A DNA stretch of 64,000 nucleotides from Desulfitobacterium sp050251735 (lineage in GTDB: Bacteria; Bacillota; Desulfitobacteriia; Desulfitobacteriales; Desulfitobacteriaceae). The DNA lies in contig JBFWMF010000002.1 in the NCBI GenBank assembly GCA_050251735.1, positions 114,647 to 178,646 of the forward strand, written 5' to 3'. Positions 42,313-51,692 of the stretch are shown here, in pieces; within the stretch, counting starts at the first letter, position 1, and each line of letters begins with the position of its first letter. A program made the position numbers and the translations under genes. The notes beneath the pieces were generated by a model. That model worked only from the letters and a program-made list of their open reading frames with translations. It was not told where the DNA came from and searched no databases.

Positions 42313-43260
42313 ATGCATCTTCATTGGGGATGGTTAATCGTCATATATCTCTTTTTAGGGGGTTTAGGTGCTGGAGCATACCTAACTTCATACGCTGCCG
42401 GAAAAGGGTGGTTAGGAAATTCACCTGCTTTGAAACGCGCAGGATATTTTATGGCTGCACCTATCGTAGCCTTTGGTACAGCACTCCTGGTGTTTGACTT
42501 AGGTCAAGGCTTAAGGAAACCTTGGCTTTTAATTGGGCTTTTAAGAAACTTCACCTCCTCTGTCATGACTTGGGGTGTTTATATCCTGGCCTTATTTATC
42601 TGTGTAGGACTGGTTGTTGCCTTCTTTACTCTTAAGAAAAAAGAAATTCCCAAGGGCCTTGAAGGCTTGGGTGCTATTTTAGCCCTAGCTACTTGCGCTT
42701 ACACCGGTCTTCTTGTTGCTGTTGTTGAAGCGATTCCTTTCTGGAATACCTATGCGATGCCCATACTATTTATTATTTCTGCTATTTCTACTGGTCTCTC
42801 TATCACGCTTTTAGTGGCTAATATTATTGATAGAGGTCTGGTGACAGATGAATATAAGACGACAAAGCTTCACTTTTATCTTGTAAGCTTGGAAATCGTT
42901 CTTGTAGCCTTCATCTTCAGCTTGGCAAATGCAGGAAACAAAGGTGCAGTTGCAGCTGAATCAGCCGGTAAAGCAATCTCTGGTGATCTCGCTCTTTGGT
43001 TCTGGGTCTTCTTAGTCGGATTAGGACTTGTGGTTCCTCTTCTCGTCTCAGCTTATGGAGTTAAGAAGCTTGGCAATTCTGCTCATAGCGGTCATGTGAA
43101 GGCAGTAGCTGGAAGCAGTAGCTCGGTAGCTGTGCACGAGGAACATGGATTTGCAAAGGTTCTTCTCCTTAGCGATGCTTTCGTAGTTTTGGGTGGTTTT
43201 GTATTACGTTATGTGGTTATTTTTGCAGCTCTACCCATTTGGAACGGAATCTTAGGCTAA
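42313..43260 (+). CDS. NrfD/PsrC-family quinol-interacting membrane subunit
   Basis: 315 residues from ATG at 42313 with AAGGAGGAAA upstream. Nine or so membrane helices. The opening WGWLIVIYLFLGGLGAGAYL is typical of NrfD/PsrC/DmsC-like subunits that exchange electrons between the quinone pool and a periplasmic-side Fe-S protein. It starts 22 bp after the 41616 gene, its evident partner. A terminator follows, so the pair makes one short transcript. Confidence 0.92.
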   Translation: MHLHWGWLIVIYLFLGGLGAGAYLTSYAAGKGWLGNSPALKRAGYFMAAPIVAFGTALLVFDLGQGLRKPWLLIGLLRNFTSSVMTWGVYILALFICVGLVVAFFTLKKKEIPKGLEGLGAILALATCAYTGLLVAVVEAIPFWNTYAMPILFIISAISTGLSITLLVANIIDRGLVTDEYKTTKLHFYLVSLEIVLVAFIFSLANAGNKGAVAAESAGKAISGDLALWFWVFLVGLGLVVPLLVSAYGVKKLGNSAHSGHVKAVAGSSSSVAVHEEHGFAKVLLLSDAFVVLGGFVLRYVVIFAALPIWNGILG

Positions 43261-43288
43261 GTATATAGTCTAATAAATAATTCAATGC

Positions 43289-43343
43289 AGGCAAAGTTCG
43301 CTATGCAACAGGCATAATTTGAAGAGCTTTGCCTTTTCTTTTT
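43289..43343 (+). terminator. Terminator of the Fe-S/NrfD pair
   Basis: AGGCAAAG (43289-43296) and CTTTGCCT (43327-43334), with an inner TATGC/GCATA hairpin, then TTCTTTTTAT. Confidence 0.75.
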
Positions 43344-43454
43344 ATATTTAAGCAATTTAGACTATAGGTAAAGTATAGCGAATTCACTCCTTACTTACGT
43401 CAACGACTGCTTTACCCAAAGCCATGTCTCTATAGCTACCCTCCGAAAAATAAG

Positions 43455-43499
43455 TGGTATAATAAGACAAGTGCGAGGATTTATCTAGAGCACTTGTCT
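43455..43499 (+). promoter_or_regulatory. Extended -10 promoter and 5' hairpin upstream of resB
   Basis: TGGTATAAT (43455-43463) is an extended -10. A 10-bp hairpin AGACAAGTGC/GCACTTGTCT (43465-43499) would stand at the 5' end of the transcript, about 235 bases before resB. The rest of the 474-bp gap is A/T-rich and includes the repeats at 43654. Confidence 0.5.
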
Positions 43500-43653
43500 A
43501 GGGGATTTTATGTAAGTAAGTATAAAAATTCACTATTGTATTACTGATTTCTTAATAATATCTTACTTAAATCTCAATGAACTATGATTTTTCTGTGAAA
43601 CAATCCTCCCATCTAGGAATAAGTAGCGTATATAGTGTAAAATAATACATAAA

Positions 43654-43701
43654 ATAAGTCTTTGTAAATATAAGTCTTTGTAAATATAAGTCTTTGTAAA
43701 T
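43654..43701 (+). repeat. Three perfect tandem 16-bp repeats
   Basis: ATAAGTCTTTGTAAAT occurs at 43654-43669, 43670-43685 and 43686-43701 without any mismatch. It lies 34 bp before the resB start codon. It could be a protein-binding array or a replication-slippage tract with variable copy number. Confidence 0.9.
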
Positions 43702-43734
43702 CTTGGATTACCCAAAATTGTACGGGAGGGCATC

Positions 43735-45054
43735 ATGAGTAATAAGTCAGATGGAGTTGTGGAAAAGATCTGGGACATTTTTAGTTCTATGAAAACAGGG
43801 CTGGTTCTGCTCGGTATCGTTGCTCTGGTCTCGGGAATAGGAACCTTGGTACCCCAAGTTTCCCTTGATCCGGAGGGAGCTGATGCTGTTGCAGATATCT
43901 GGAAAACATTAGGATTTACCAATATTTATGCATCCCCCTGGTTTCAGTTCTTATTAGGGTTGCTCTGTATCAATCTTATTGTGTGTAGTGTACAGCGTTT
44001 TGGGGGAATCTATAAGCTGAGCTTTCAGCCTGAGCTCCCGCAAGAGCACTCTGCTCTTCCGCAAAAGATTTGTAGTCAGGTTACCAGTAAGGATGGTGAG
44101 GCACTAAGACAAAGAACTCAAAAAGTCCTTAAGAAAAAAGGCTATTATGTGACTCAGTTGGAAAAAGAGGGAAGCTGGAACTTTACCGCCCAGAAGCATC
44201 GTTTCGGTAATTGGGGATCATTTGTGACACATATCTCCTTTGTCATCTTAGTTATTGGAGCCTTGATTGGATCCCTCGGCGGCTTTAAGGGCTATCTGAT
44301 GGCTGGGGAAGGAAGTGTCACCCCCATTCAAGAGATTGAAATCTCTAAAGGCCAAGTTAAAGAAGATTTCATGGTTAAAATTAATTCTGTGGAAGATAGG
44401 ATTCTACCTAACGGCGAGCGGGATAATTGGTATACGGATTTGAGTATTATTGAATCGGGAGAGGAAGTTGCACGCAAATCTATATCAGTAAACCATCCCC
44501 TTACCTACAAGGGAATAACCTTTTATCAAGCCAGCTATGCACCTGGTGGGTTATTTAATGTGAAGGTGAAGGGTGAAGAATACCCGGTGGTTCTTCAAAA
44601 TGGCGGGGGTAATTTCTTTAACGCACCGGGAACGAATCTTTTTTTGGTTATGTCGGCCATGAAGACAGATCCCCAAGAACCAGTCATTCTATATCAAGTT
44701 TTTGATGAGACCAAGCAGGTAAAGATGGGACAACTGACACTAGGGCAAACTGAAACGATTCAAGATGATTACAGCATAACCTTTGAGAAGGCTGCCGGGT
44801 TCACTGGGTTACAAGTCAAAGAAGATCCGGGGGTATGGATTGTTTGGCTTGGCAGTGGCCTATTAATGGTGGGATTGCTGTTGTCATTTTATTGGCGACC
44901 GGTTCGAGTTTCTGGTATTCTGAATCTAGAAAAAGATCATGAAGCATACGAGCTAGCCTTAGGAGCATTTACCGGAAAGTTTAATATGGGGATTAAAGAA
45001 GAATTTGACAGTGTTGTGGCTGAACTGAAGGAAGAAAATCAAGTTACGAAATAA
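43735..45054 (+). CDS. resB: Cytochrome c biogenesis protein ResB
   Basis: 439 residues from ATG at 43735 (GGGAGGG upstream). Three N-terminal membrane helices (the first around MKTGLVLLGIVALVSGIGTL), then a large extracytoplasmic region ending with a fourth helix (WIVWLGSGLLMVGLLLSFYW). KHRFGNWGSFVTHISFVI and SVNHPLTYKGITFYQASYAP are ResB marks. With ResC it forms the system II apparatus that carries haem out and joins it to CxxCH motifs. It is 13 bp before resC and precedes the haem genes. Confidence 0.95.
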   Translation: MSNKSDGVVEKIWDIFSSMKTGLVLLGIVALVSGIGTLVPQVSLDPEGADAVADIWKTLGFTNIYASPWFQFLLGLLCINLIVCSVQRFGGIYKLSFQPELPQEHSALPQKICSQVTSKDGEALRQRTQKVLKKKGYYVTQLEKEGSWNFTAQKHRFGNWGSFVTHISFVILVIGALIGSLGGFKGYLMAGEGSVTPIQEIEISKGQVKEDFMVKINSVEDRILPNGERDNWYTDLSIIESGEEVARKSISVNHPLTYKGITFYQASYAPGGLFNVKVKGEEYPVVLQNGGGNFFNAPGTNLFLVMSAMKTDPQEPVILYQVFDETKQVKMGQLTLGQTETIQDDYSITFEKAAGFTGLQVKEDPGVWIVWLGSGLLMVGLLLSFYWRPVRVSGILNLEKDHEAYELALGAFTGKFNMGIKEEFDSVVAELKEENQVTK

Positions 45055-45067
45055 GGGGTGGATTGCA

Positions 45068-45922
45068 TTGGGTGGATCCCTAGATAACTTAGAAATTGCA
45101 ATGTTTTACATCATGGTTATAGCTTTTGTAGTAAGTACTGTCTTATATTGGTTAGGAATGGCCATAAAAAAGGACATCATTAATCATATGGCTACTTTGG
45201 CTGCCATTATCGGACTTATTGCCAATACCGTCGCTATTGTCTTACGTTGGGTTATTACCCAAAGACCACCATTAACCAATGGCTATGAATTTATTTTGAC
45301 GTTCTGCTGGGGAATAGTGATGATCTACTTATTTGTTGAGTTTCGCTATAAATTCAAAGCACTGGGTAGTTTTGTGATGCCGGTACCCTTTTTATTGCTA
45401 ATGTTTATCGTTATGAAAATGGGCCCCACCGAAAGAGTTTCAGGAGCTATCCCTCCGGCCTTGAAAAGTCAATGGTTGACCTTTCATGTATTTACAGCCA
45501 TGCTGGCCTATGGAGCCTTTGCGATTTCCTTTGGTTTAGGGATTATGTATTTAATTAAAACCAGTGCCAATACTAACGAGAAGAATACCAAGGACTCTTG
45601 GTTAAGTCATTTTCCACACGAAAACGTTCTGGATGAGTTAGCATACAAAATGATTGGTTTCGCCTTCCCCATGCTGACACTGTGCATTGTGACCGGTGCT
45701 ATTTGGGCTAACTATGCCTGGGGGACCTACTGGTCGTGGGATCCCAAAGAAACCTGGTCATTGATTACCTGGATTATTTATGCAGCATATCTTCACGCAC
45801 GGCTGATGTATGGATGGAAGGGAAAGAGAGCTGCTTGGATGGCGATTATTGGCTTTGTAGCTGTACTGTTCACCTTCTTTGGCGTGAACTACTTACTCCC
45901 AGGGCTTCATTCTTACGCATAA
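45068..45922 (+). CDS. resC: Cytochrome c biogenesis protein ResC (CcsA)
   Basis: 284 residues from TTG at 45068 (AAGGGGTGG upstream). Eight membrane helices. The haem-handling WWD region reads WANYAWGTYWSWDPKETWSL near residue 215; conserved histidines lie in LTFHVFTAMLAYG and YAAYLHARLMYG. It works with ResB as the haem channel and synthetase on the outer face. Confidence 0.95.
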   Translation: MGGSLDNLEIAMFYIMVIAFVVSTVLYWLGMAIKKDIINHMATLAAIIGLIANTVAIVLRWVITQRPPLTNGYEFILTFCWGIVMIYLFVEFRYKFKALGSFVMPVPFLLLMFIVMKMGPTERVSGAIPPALKSQWLTFHVFTAMLAYGAFAISFGLGIMYLIKTSANTNEKNTKDSWLSHFPHENVLDELAYKMIGFAFPMLTLCIVTGAIWANYAWGTYWSWDPKETWSLITWIIYAAYLHARLMYGWKGKRAAWMAIIGFVAVLFTFFGVNYLLPGLHSYA

Positions 45923-46062
45923 TCGAGAGTTTGTTCATAATAACACTTAATGACCCCATAAGAAAATGATTGTTTTTAAGTTAGGTATTTCGTTGTAAGA
46001 TTAGATTAGATTATTTATTAACTCGATCTTGATTGATAATATGAAGCGGGGGTTCTGAAAGA

Positions 46063-46701
46063 GTGTCACATTATTACCCCATTTATGTAGAGTTGCAGGA
46101 TAAACCAGTTTTAGTCGTGGGCGGAGGGACAGTAGCATTCCGAAAAATAATGACCCTCTTGGAGCATGGAGCAATCGTTCGCATCGTATCACCGAAGCTC
46201 AATCCAGAGATCAAAAGACTGGTAGATGGTGTTCGATGTATATGGCAAGATAAAGAATATGCTGCCGATGACTTACAGGATGCGCTGCTGGTGTTTTCCT
46301 GTACGGAAAACGAAGCGGTTAACGAGGCTGTTGCGGGGAATGCTAATGATGCTTTCCGTCTGATCAATGTGGTAGATGATCCGGATAAGTGTACCTTTAT
46401 TGTTCCATCCATATTCGAGAGAGGGGATTTAAACATTGCTGTCTCAACGAGCGGCAGCAGCCCTATCGTGGCTCGCCAGATCCGAGCTGAACTGGAAAAG
46501 TGTTATGGAGAGGCCTATAAGGATTATTTGGTATTGCTGAAAAGCTGGCGAAAAGAGGTCAAAAACCAACTGACAGCTGAGCAGAAGGAAAAGTTCTGGG
46601 CCCAGGTTACCGATGGTGGAGTACTTCAGCTTATAAAAAATGGTCAGCTTGATGACGCGAAGGGAGTAATGGAAAAGTGTTTCCGATCACTGTTGGCTTG
46701 A
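46063..46701 (+). CDS. sirC: Precorrin-2 dehydrogenase (SirC/Met8 type)
   Basis: 212 residues from GTG at 46063. It opens YYPIYVELQDKPVLVVGGGTVAFRK, the NAD-binding start of Met8p/CysG-N/YlnF proteins, followed by CTENEAVNEAVAG and CTFIVPSIFERGDLNIAVST. It oxidises precorrin-2 to sirohydrochlorin on the way to siroheme. Members of this size may be dehydrogenase only or also ferrochelatase. It overlaps hemA by 25 bases and starts the haem gene cluster. Confidence 0.92.
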   Translation: MSHYYPIYVELQDKPVLVVGGGTVAFRKIMTLLEHGAIVRIVSPKLNPEIKRLVDGVRCIWQDKEYAADDLQDALLVFSCTENEAVNEAVAGNANDAFRLINVVDDPDKCTFIVPSIFERGDLNIAVSTSGSSPIVARQIRAELEKCYGEAYKDYLVLLKSWRKEVKNQLTAEQKEKFWAQVTDGGVLQLIKNGQLDDAKGVMEKCFRSLLA

Positions 46702-48008
46702 ACCATAGAACGGCTCCAGTAGAGATTCGTGAGAAGGTTAGCTTTCATCCTTCGCAGGTTAACAAAGCCTTAGCTGAATTGAATAACCTCTCTGCCTTAA
46801 ATGGCGTGGTCCTCTTGAATACATGTAACCGCTTGGAGATTTATGCAGCTACCCCTGAGGTTGAGTCAGGAGTTAGTGCCATTAGGAGTTTCCTCGCTCG
46901 ACACGGGAATCTTCAAGAAGAAGACCTTAACCAATATCTTTATGTTCATGGCCTTTATGAATCAGTACGTCATTTGTTTCGAGTGGTTGCGGGACTAGAT
47001 TCCATGGTTATGGGAGAAACGCAAATTCTGGGTCAAGTGGCAGAGGCCTACGAAAGATCATCACAGATGAATGCGTCGAATAAGGTGATCCATACTATTT
47101 TTCAGAATGCTTTAGCCATTGGCAAAAGAGTACGTGCGGAGACACAAATCGACCAACATCCCACTTCAGTTTCTTATACAGCGGTTGAACTCGCCAAGCA
47201 GACTTTTGGAGATGTGAAGGATAAAAGCATCCTGATCATGGGAGCCGGCGAAATGAGCGCCCTAACAGCCAAGCATCTTGTGGCTAACGGGGCATCTACT
47301 GTATTGGTCTCTAACCGATCATTTCAGCGGGCCCAAGCCCTTGCTGAAGAGTTTTCAGGAAAGGCCATCCCCTATGAAGATATCGATACAGCATTAGTCG
47401 AAACGGACATTGTCATTTCCGCAACAGCTGCCAACCACTTTGTTATTTTACCGGAACGCATGCAGCGAGTTATGAAGTTGCGAGAATATAGATCCTTGTT
47501 GATGATTGACATAGCCGTTCCTAGGGATATTCACCCTGGTGTCAATGAATGTGAAGGAGTTACACTTTTTGATATCGATGATTTGCGTGGAGTGGTAGAT
47601 GCACATCAAAAAGCTAGAGAAGAGGCGGCTATTCAGGCAGAAAAGATCCTTGAAGAAGAAATGAGCCGCTTTATGAAGTGGCACAATTCTTTATTTGTCG
47701 TACCAACGATCATCGCTTTACAGCGTCGGGGTGAACAGGTTCGTGATGTAATGGTAAAGAATGCCCTTAATAAATTGGGACCCATCGATGCGAAGCAGGA
47801 GAAGGTGATCCGCTCTATGGCTAACTCCATAATTACGCATCTTCTCCATCAACCCATAGCTAATTTGAAAGAAGTGGCCCATACTAGTCAAGGGCATCTA
47901 TATACGGAAATATTACAAAACTTATTTGATCTGGACGTGGATCAGGAATCACCCCATGCAGGACGGAGTGTTCACCACGCAGTGGGTCATCATTCCAACC
48001 AAGGTTAA
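46677..48008 (+). CDS. hemA: Glutamyl-tRNA reductase
   Basis: 443 residues from GTG at 46677, overlapping sirC. The start FPITVGLNHRTAPVEIREKV and the catalytic VVLLNTCNRLEIYA (Cys near residue 49) are diagnostic. GMGAGEMS-type Rossmann motif (ILIMGAGEMSALTAKHLVA) binds NADPH. It reduces glutamyl-tRNA to glutamate-1-semialdehyde, the first step of the C5 pathway. The C-terminal tail ends with a His-rich SVHHAVGHHSNQG. HemL, the next enzyme, is at the end of the same cluster. Confidence 0.96.
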   Translation: MFPITVGLNHRTAPVEIREKVSFHPSQVNKALAELNNLSALNGVVLLNTCNRLEIYAATPEVESGVSAIRSFLARHGNLQEEDLNQYLYVHGLYESVRHLFRVVAGLDSMVMGETQILGQVAEAYERSSQMNASNKVIHTIFQNALAIGKRVRAETQIDQHPTSVSYTAVELAKQTFGDVKDKSILIMGAGEMSALTAKHLVANGASTVLVSNRSFQRAQALAEEFSGKAIPYEDIDTALVETDIVISATAANHFVILPERMQRVMKLREYRSLLMIDIAVPRDIHPGVNECEGVTLFDIDDLRGVVDAHQKAREEAAIQAEKILEEEMSRFMKWHNSLFVVPTIIALQRRGEQVRDVMVKNALNKLGPIDAKQEKVIRSMANSIITHLLHQPIANLKEVAHTSQGHLYTEILQNLFDLDVDQESPHAGRSVHHAVGHHSNQG

Positions 48009-48020
48009 GAGGGGGAGCAC

Positions 48021-48947
48021 ATGCAGATACTTAAGATTGGAACTCGGGATAGTCAACTTGCACTTTGGCAAGCAGAATGGGTAAAAAATAAGTTGCAAGA
48101 GTTTTACCCAGAAGTGGATTTTCTACTTGTACCTATGAAAACAAAAGGGGATAAGATACTTGATGTTCCCCTAGCCAAAATTGGAGACAAAGGCCTTTTT
48201 ACAAAAGAGCTGGAGATCGGCTTACTTAGCGGTGAAATTGATTGTGCTGTCCATAGCTTAAAAGATTTACCGACGGTTTTACCGACAGGTTTAGAGATTG
48301 CCGTCTTTTGTGAACGAGAGGAGCCGAGGGATGTCTTCCTAAGTAGGGAGGGAATACAGCTAGCTGACTTGCCTTCCGGCTCAATCATTGGTACCAGTAG
48401 CTTAAGACGCAAAGCCCAGTTGCAGAACTATCGTAGCGATTTGGATTTTGCTGATTTAAGAGGGAATCTGCAAACCCGTTGGCGCAAATTGCAGGAATCG
48501 TCTATGGCCGGAATTGTACTGGCAGCTGCCGGAGTTATACGATTGGGCTGGGAAGAGCGCATCACGGAATATATATCCCAAGACTTAATGCTTTCGGCCG
48601 TTGGACAAGGGGCGATTGCTATAGAAGTTGCCTCACATCGTGAGGACGTACGCGATTTGCTCTCGGCATTGAATCATCGGGAAACTGAACGTGCAGTCAG
48701 AGCAGAGCGGGCCCTCCTTCTTCGCTTGGAGGGAGGCTGTCAGATTCCAATCGGAGCTCTGGCCGTCACAGATGCTCAACAGATAACACTCAGAGGAATG
48801 GTTGCCTCCTTGGATGGGCAACGAATTTTAAAGGTTACTTTGTCGGGAGATGATCCCGAGAAACTAGGAAAAGAAGCCGCTGAAGCACTTATAGCTCAGG
48901 GGGCTATGGATATACTTAGCGAGATTCGAAATAACCTGGACCTATGA
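48021..48947 (+). CDS. hemC: Porphobilinogen deaminase (hydroxymethylbilane synthase)
   Basis: 308 residues from ATG at 48021 (AGAGGGGGAG upstream). Key stretches are IGTRDSQLALWQAEWV, AVHSLKDLPT, GTSSLRRKAQL, DLRGNLQTRWRKL and EGGCQIPIGA, whose Cys holds the dipyrromethane cofactor. It links four porphobilinogens into hydroxymethylbilane. Twelve bp follow hemA. Confidence 0.97.
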   Translation: MQILKIGTRDSQLALWQAEWVKNKLQEFYPEVDFLLVPMKTKGDKILDVPLAKIGDKGLFTKELEIGLLSGEIDCAVHSLKDLPTVLPTGLEIAVFCEREEPRDVFLSREGIQLADLPSGSIIGTSSLRRKAQLQNYRSDLDFADLRGNLQTRWRKLQESSMAGIVLAAAGVIRLGWEERITEYISQDLMLSAVGQGAIAIEVASHREDVRDLLSALNHRETERAVRAERALLLRLEGGCQIPIGALAVTDAQQITLRGMVASLDGQRILKVTLSGDDPEKLGKEAAEALIAQGAMDILSEIRNNLDL

Positions 48948-48986
48948 GCGTAGCTTAACATAATAATTGGATTGGAGTGTTCTAAT

Positions 48987-50501
48987 TTGGACAAGGGATA
49001 TGTCTATTTAGTCGGTGCCGGGCCGGGAGACCCGAAATTAATTACAGTCAAGGGTTCTGAGTGCATCGCGAAAGCTGATGTGCTTATTTATGATCGCCTA
49101 GCCTCTCGCCGCCTTTTAACTCTAGCTCGTCCCGATTGTGAGCTCATCTATGTTGGTAAATCTCCTGATCGGCATACCCTGCGTCAGGAAGAAATCAATG
49201 CTCTTTTGGTGCAAAAGGGATTAGAAGGAAAGATTGTCACACGTTTGAAGGGTGGAGATCCTTTTGTTTTTGGGCGGGGGGGAGAAGAGGCTGAAGACCT
49301 TCTTAAAGCGGGTATACCATTTGAAGTTGTCCCAGGCGTTACTTCGGCGATTTCAGTACCTGCTTATGCTGGTATTCCCGTAACCCATCGTGATTTAACC
49401 TCTTCCTTCGCAGTGATTACCGGACATGAAGATCCGACCAAAAACAGCTCGGCTTTGGCGTGGGAGCATTTGTCGACAGCCCATGGAACCCTGATTTTTT
49501 TGATGGGCATGGAAAATTTAGCATTGATAGCTTCTAAACTTATCGAAAATGGCCGTTCACCCTCTACCCCGGTAGGGATCATTCAATGGGGCACTCGACC
49601 TGAACAAAAGGTTCTTGTGGGTGAACTACATAATATTGCTGAACTAGTAAAGACTGAAGGATTTACGAATCCTTCAATTATTATTGTCGGAGAGGTTGTT
49701 CAATTAAGAGAGAAACTACAATGGTTTGAAAAGAAACCTCTTTTCGGACAGCGGGTTATTGTGACTCGAGCCAGACACCAGGCAAGTGCCCTTTCGCAAG
49801 GGATTGAGGATCTTGGCGGGGAACCTTGGGAGTTTCCGGCGATTGAAATTGCTCCGCCAACCGACCCCAAGCAGATGATTGATGCAATTAAAAACTTGAA
49901 GCGTTTTGAATGGGTTATCTTTACTAGTGTTAACGGGGTGGAAGAGTTTTTCAAAATCTTAACACAGCAGGGTAAAGACGTACGGGATTTGTTTGGTATG
50001 GATATAGTGGCAATCGGTCCGGCGACCAGAGATGCCCTAGAAAAGCGCTGCCTGAAGGTTTCCTTTGTGCCTGAAGAATACCGGGCAGAAAAAATCATTG
50101 AAGGACTGGCCAGCCGAGTTCTCCCAGGCCAAAGTGTCTTGCTAGCAAGAGCTGAGGAAGCCCGGGATATTCTTCCTGAGTCTTTGAAAGCTCTTGGGGC
50201 AGATGTCTGGGATGTTCCTGCCTATCGAACGGTACTTGGCGATGCTAATAAGGAAGAACTGCAAAACCTCTTGAAGGAAAAGGAAGTATCCGCGGTTACC
50301 TTTACAAGCTCCTCAACAGTTCGCAATTTTATGCAATTGATTGATGGCGAAAAAAGCCTCTTAGATGGGGTGAAGCTTTATTCGATCGGCCCGATTACCA
50401 GTAAGACCGCGACAGAATGTGGCTTGACTATTGATGCTGAAGCAAAGCAGTATACAATTAATGGGCTTCTTGAGGCTCTTGCCGGGAGGGGAAAAGAATG
50501 A
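48987..50501 (+). CDS. cobA-hemD: Fused uroporphyrinogen-III C-methyltransferase and uroporphyrinogen-III synthase
   Basis: About 504 residues from TTG 48987 (TTGGAGTG nine bases upstream; TTG 48972 is in frame but overlaps that site). Residues 1-240 are the SAM-dependent methyltransferase (VYLVGAGPGDPKLITVKG, LKGGDPFVFGRGGEE, GIPVTHRDL), which makes precorrin-2. Residues about 250-500 are HemD (GQRVIVTRARHQASAL, VIFTSVNGVEEFF, AVTFTSSSTVRNF), which closes the ring to uroporphyrinogen III. The fusion sends the product straight to the siroheme branch, as expected when haem is made through siroheme. It overlaps ahbC by 4 bases (ATGA). Confidence 0.95.
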   Translation: MDKGYVYLVGAGPGDPKLITVKGSECIAKADVLIYDRLASRRLLTLARPDCELIYVGKSPDRHTLRQEEINALLVQKGLEGKIVTRLKGGDPFVFGRGGEEAEDLLKAGIPFEVVPGVTSAISVPAYAGIPVTHRDLTSSFAVITGHEDPTKNSSALAWEHLSTAHGTLIFLMGMENLALIASKLIENGRSPSTPVGIIQWGTRPEQKVLVGELHNIAELVKTEGFTNPSIIIVGEVVQLREKLQWFEKKPLFGQRVIVTRARHQASALSQGIEDLGGEPWEFPAIEIAPPTDPKQMIDAIKNLKRFEWVIFTSVNGVEEFFKILTQQGKDVRDLFGMDIVAIGPATRDALEKRCLKVSFVPEEYRAEKIIEGLASRVLPGQSVLLARAEEARDILPESLKALGADVWDVPAYRTVLGDANKEELQNLLKEKEVSAVTFTSSSTVRNFMQLIDGEKSLLDGVKLYSIGPITSKTATECGLTIDAEAKQYTINGLLEALAGRGKE

Positions 50502-51673
50502 TCAGTGTAACCAAATTGCTGTTTAATACAGAATACTTCGGAGACTCTCTGCGCTACACTAAAGGCGCCAAGGGTTCGCTGCATGGCACCACGGCTGGCT
50601 CCGGCCCGGTAGTCGTCTGGAATTCTACACGTACCTGTAACCTAAAGTGTGTTCACTGTTATATGGAATCCGATGCCCAGAAATACCAAGGTGAATTAAC
50701 AACGGAAGAAGCCAAACGCTTTATTGATGATTTAGCTGACTTTAGAGTACCTGTGCTCCTGTTCTCGGGAGGGGAGCCTTTAATTCGTCCTGACTTTTTT
50801 GAGCTGGCAGAATATGCGGCCGCCAAAGGTATCCGGCCAACCCTTTCCACCAATGGGACCCTGATTACCCGAGAAGTAGCACAACGGATTAAAAACATTG
50901 GCGTCGGTTATGTAGGGATCTCTTTGGATGGCTTGCGGGAGGTCAATGACCAATTCCGCGGTAAAGCCGGGGCATTTCAAGCTGCTATGGAGGGTATTCA
51001 GAATTGTGTTGCCGTGGGACAACGGGTAGGTCTTCGTTTTACCATTAACAGCCATAATTTTAATGAGCTAGATAAAATTTTTGATTTTATTGAAGAAAAA
51101 GATATTAATCGTGTCTGTTTCTATCACCTGGTCTACTCTGGACGAGGCAATCAAATGATCAAAGAGGACGTCTCACCCGAGCAGTCCAGGCAAGCCATGG
51201 AAACAATTATTCGTCGCACCATCGACTTTGAAGAGCGGGGCCTAAAGAAAGAGATCTTGACCGTGGATAACCACTGTGATGGCGTCTACCTCTATCTGCG
51301 AACTTTGCAGAAAGACCCGGTGAAGGCCCAGGAGGTCAAGGAATTAATCAGTATGAATGGCGGAAATCGTTCAGGGATTGCCTTTGCCGAAGTAGATCCT
51401 CTCGGTTACGTCCATCCGGACCAATTTACCCAACATATCACCTTTGGCAACGTCCGCGAACGGAAATTTGGAGATATTTGGACTGATCTTTCCCATCCAA
51501 TTTTGGCGGGGTTAAAGGATCGCAAACCTCTTCTCAAAGGACGTTGCTCGAAATGCCAATACCTAAACAACTGTAACGGCAATTTCCGTACCCGCGCAGA
51601 GGCGGTGACCGGAGACTTCTGGGAATCCGATCCAGCCTGCTACTTGACCGATGAAGAGATCGGGATCGTATAA
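50498..51673 (+). CDS. ahbC: AhbC-type radical SAM enzyme (NirJ1): Fe-coproporphyrin III synthase
   Basis: 391 residues from ATG 50498, coupled to the previous gene. The radical-SAM motif is CNLKCVHCYME (CxxxCxxC, near residue 46), with LLFSGGEPLIRPD next. The C-terminus has CSKCQYLNNCNGNFRTRAE, a second cluster site. It resembles NirJ1 proteins, which in sulfate reducers remove the acetate chains of 12,18-didecarboxysiroheme to give Fe-coproporphyrin III. It sits with ahbD and the ahbAB fusion, which strongly supports the haem role rather than haem d1. Confidence 0.88.
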   Translation: MISVTKLLFNTEYFGDSLRYTKGAKGSLHGTTAGSGPVVVWNSTRTCNLKCVHCYMESDAQKYQGELTTEEAKRFIDDLADFRVPVLLFSGGEPLIRPDFFELAEYAAAKGIRPTLSTNGTLITREVAQRIKNIGVGYVGISLDGLREVNDQFRGKAGAFQAAMEGIQNCVAVGQRVGLRFTINSHNFNELDKIFDFIEEKDINRVCFYHLVYSGRGNQMIKEDVSPEQSRQAMETIIRRTIDFEERGLKKEILTVDNHCDGVYLYLRTLQKDPVKAQEVKELISMNGGNRSGIAFAEVDPLGYVHPDQFTQHITFGNVRERKFGDIWTDLSHPILAGLKDRKPLLKGRCSKCQYLNNCNGNFRTRAEAVTGDFWESDPACYLTDEEIGIV

Positions 51674-51692
51674 TAGGGATGGAGGGGCTTGA

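Noticed and set aside
43654..43701. Tandem 16-bp repeats considered as a CRISPR array
   Set aside because: Units abut without spacers and are too short; no cas genes in the window.
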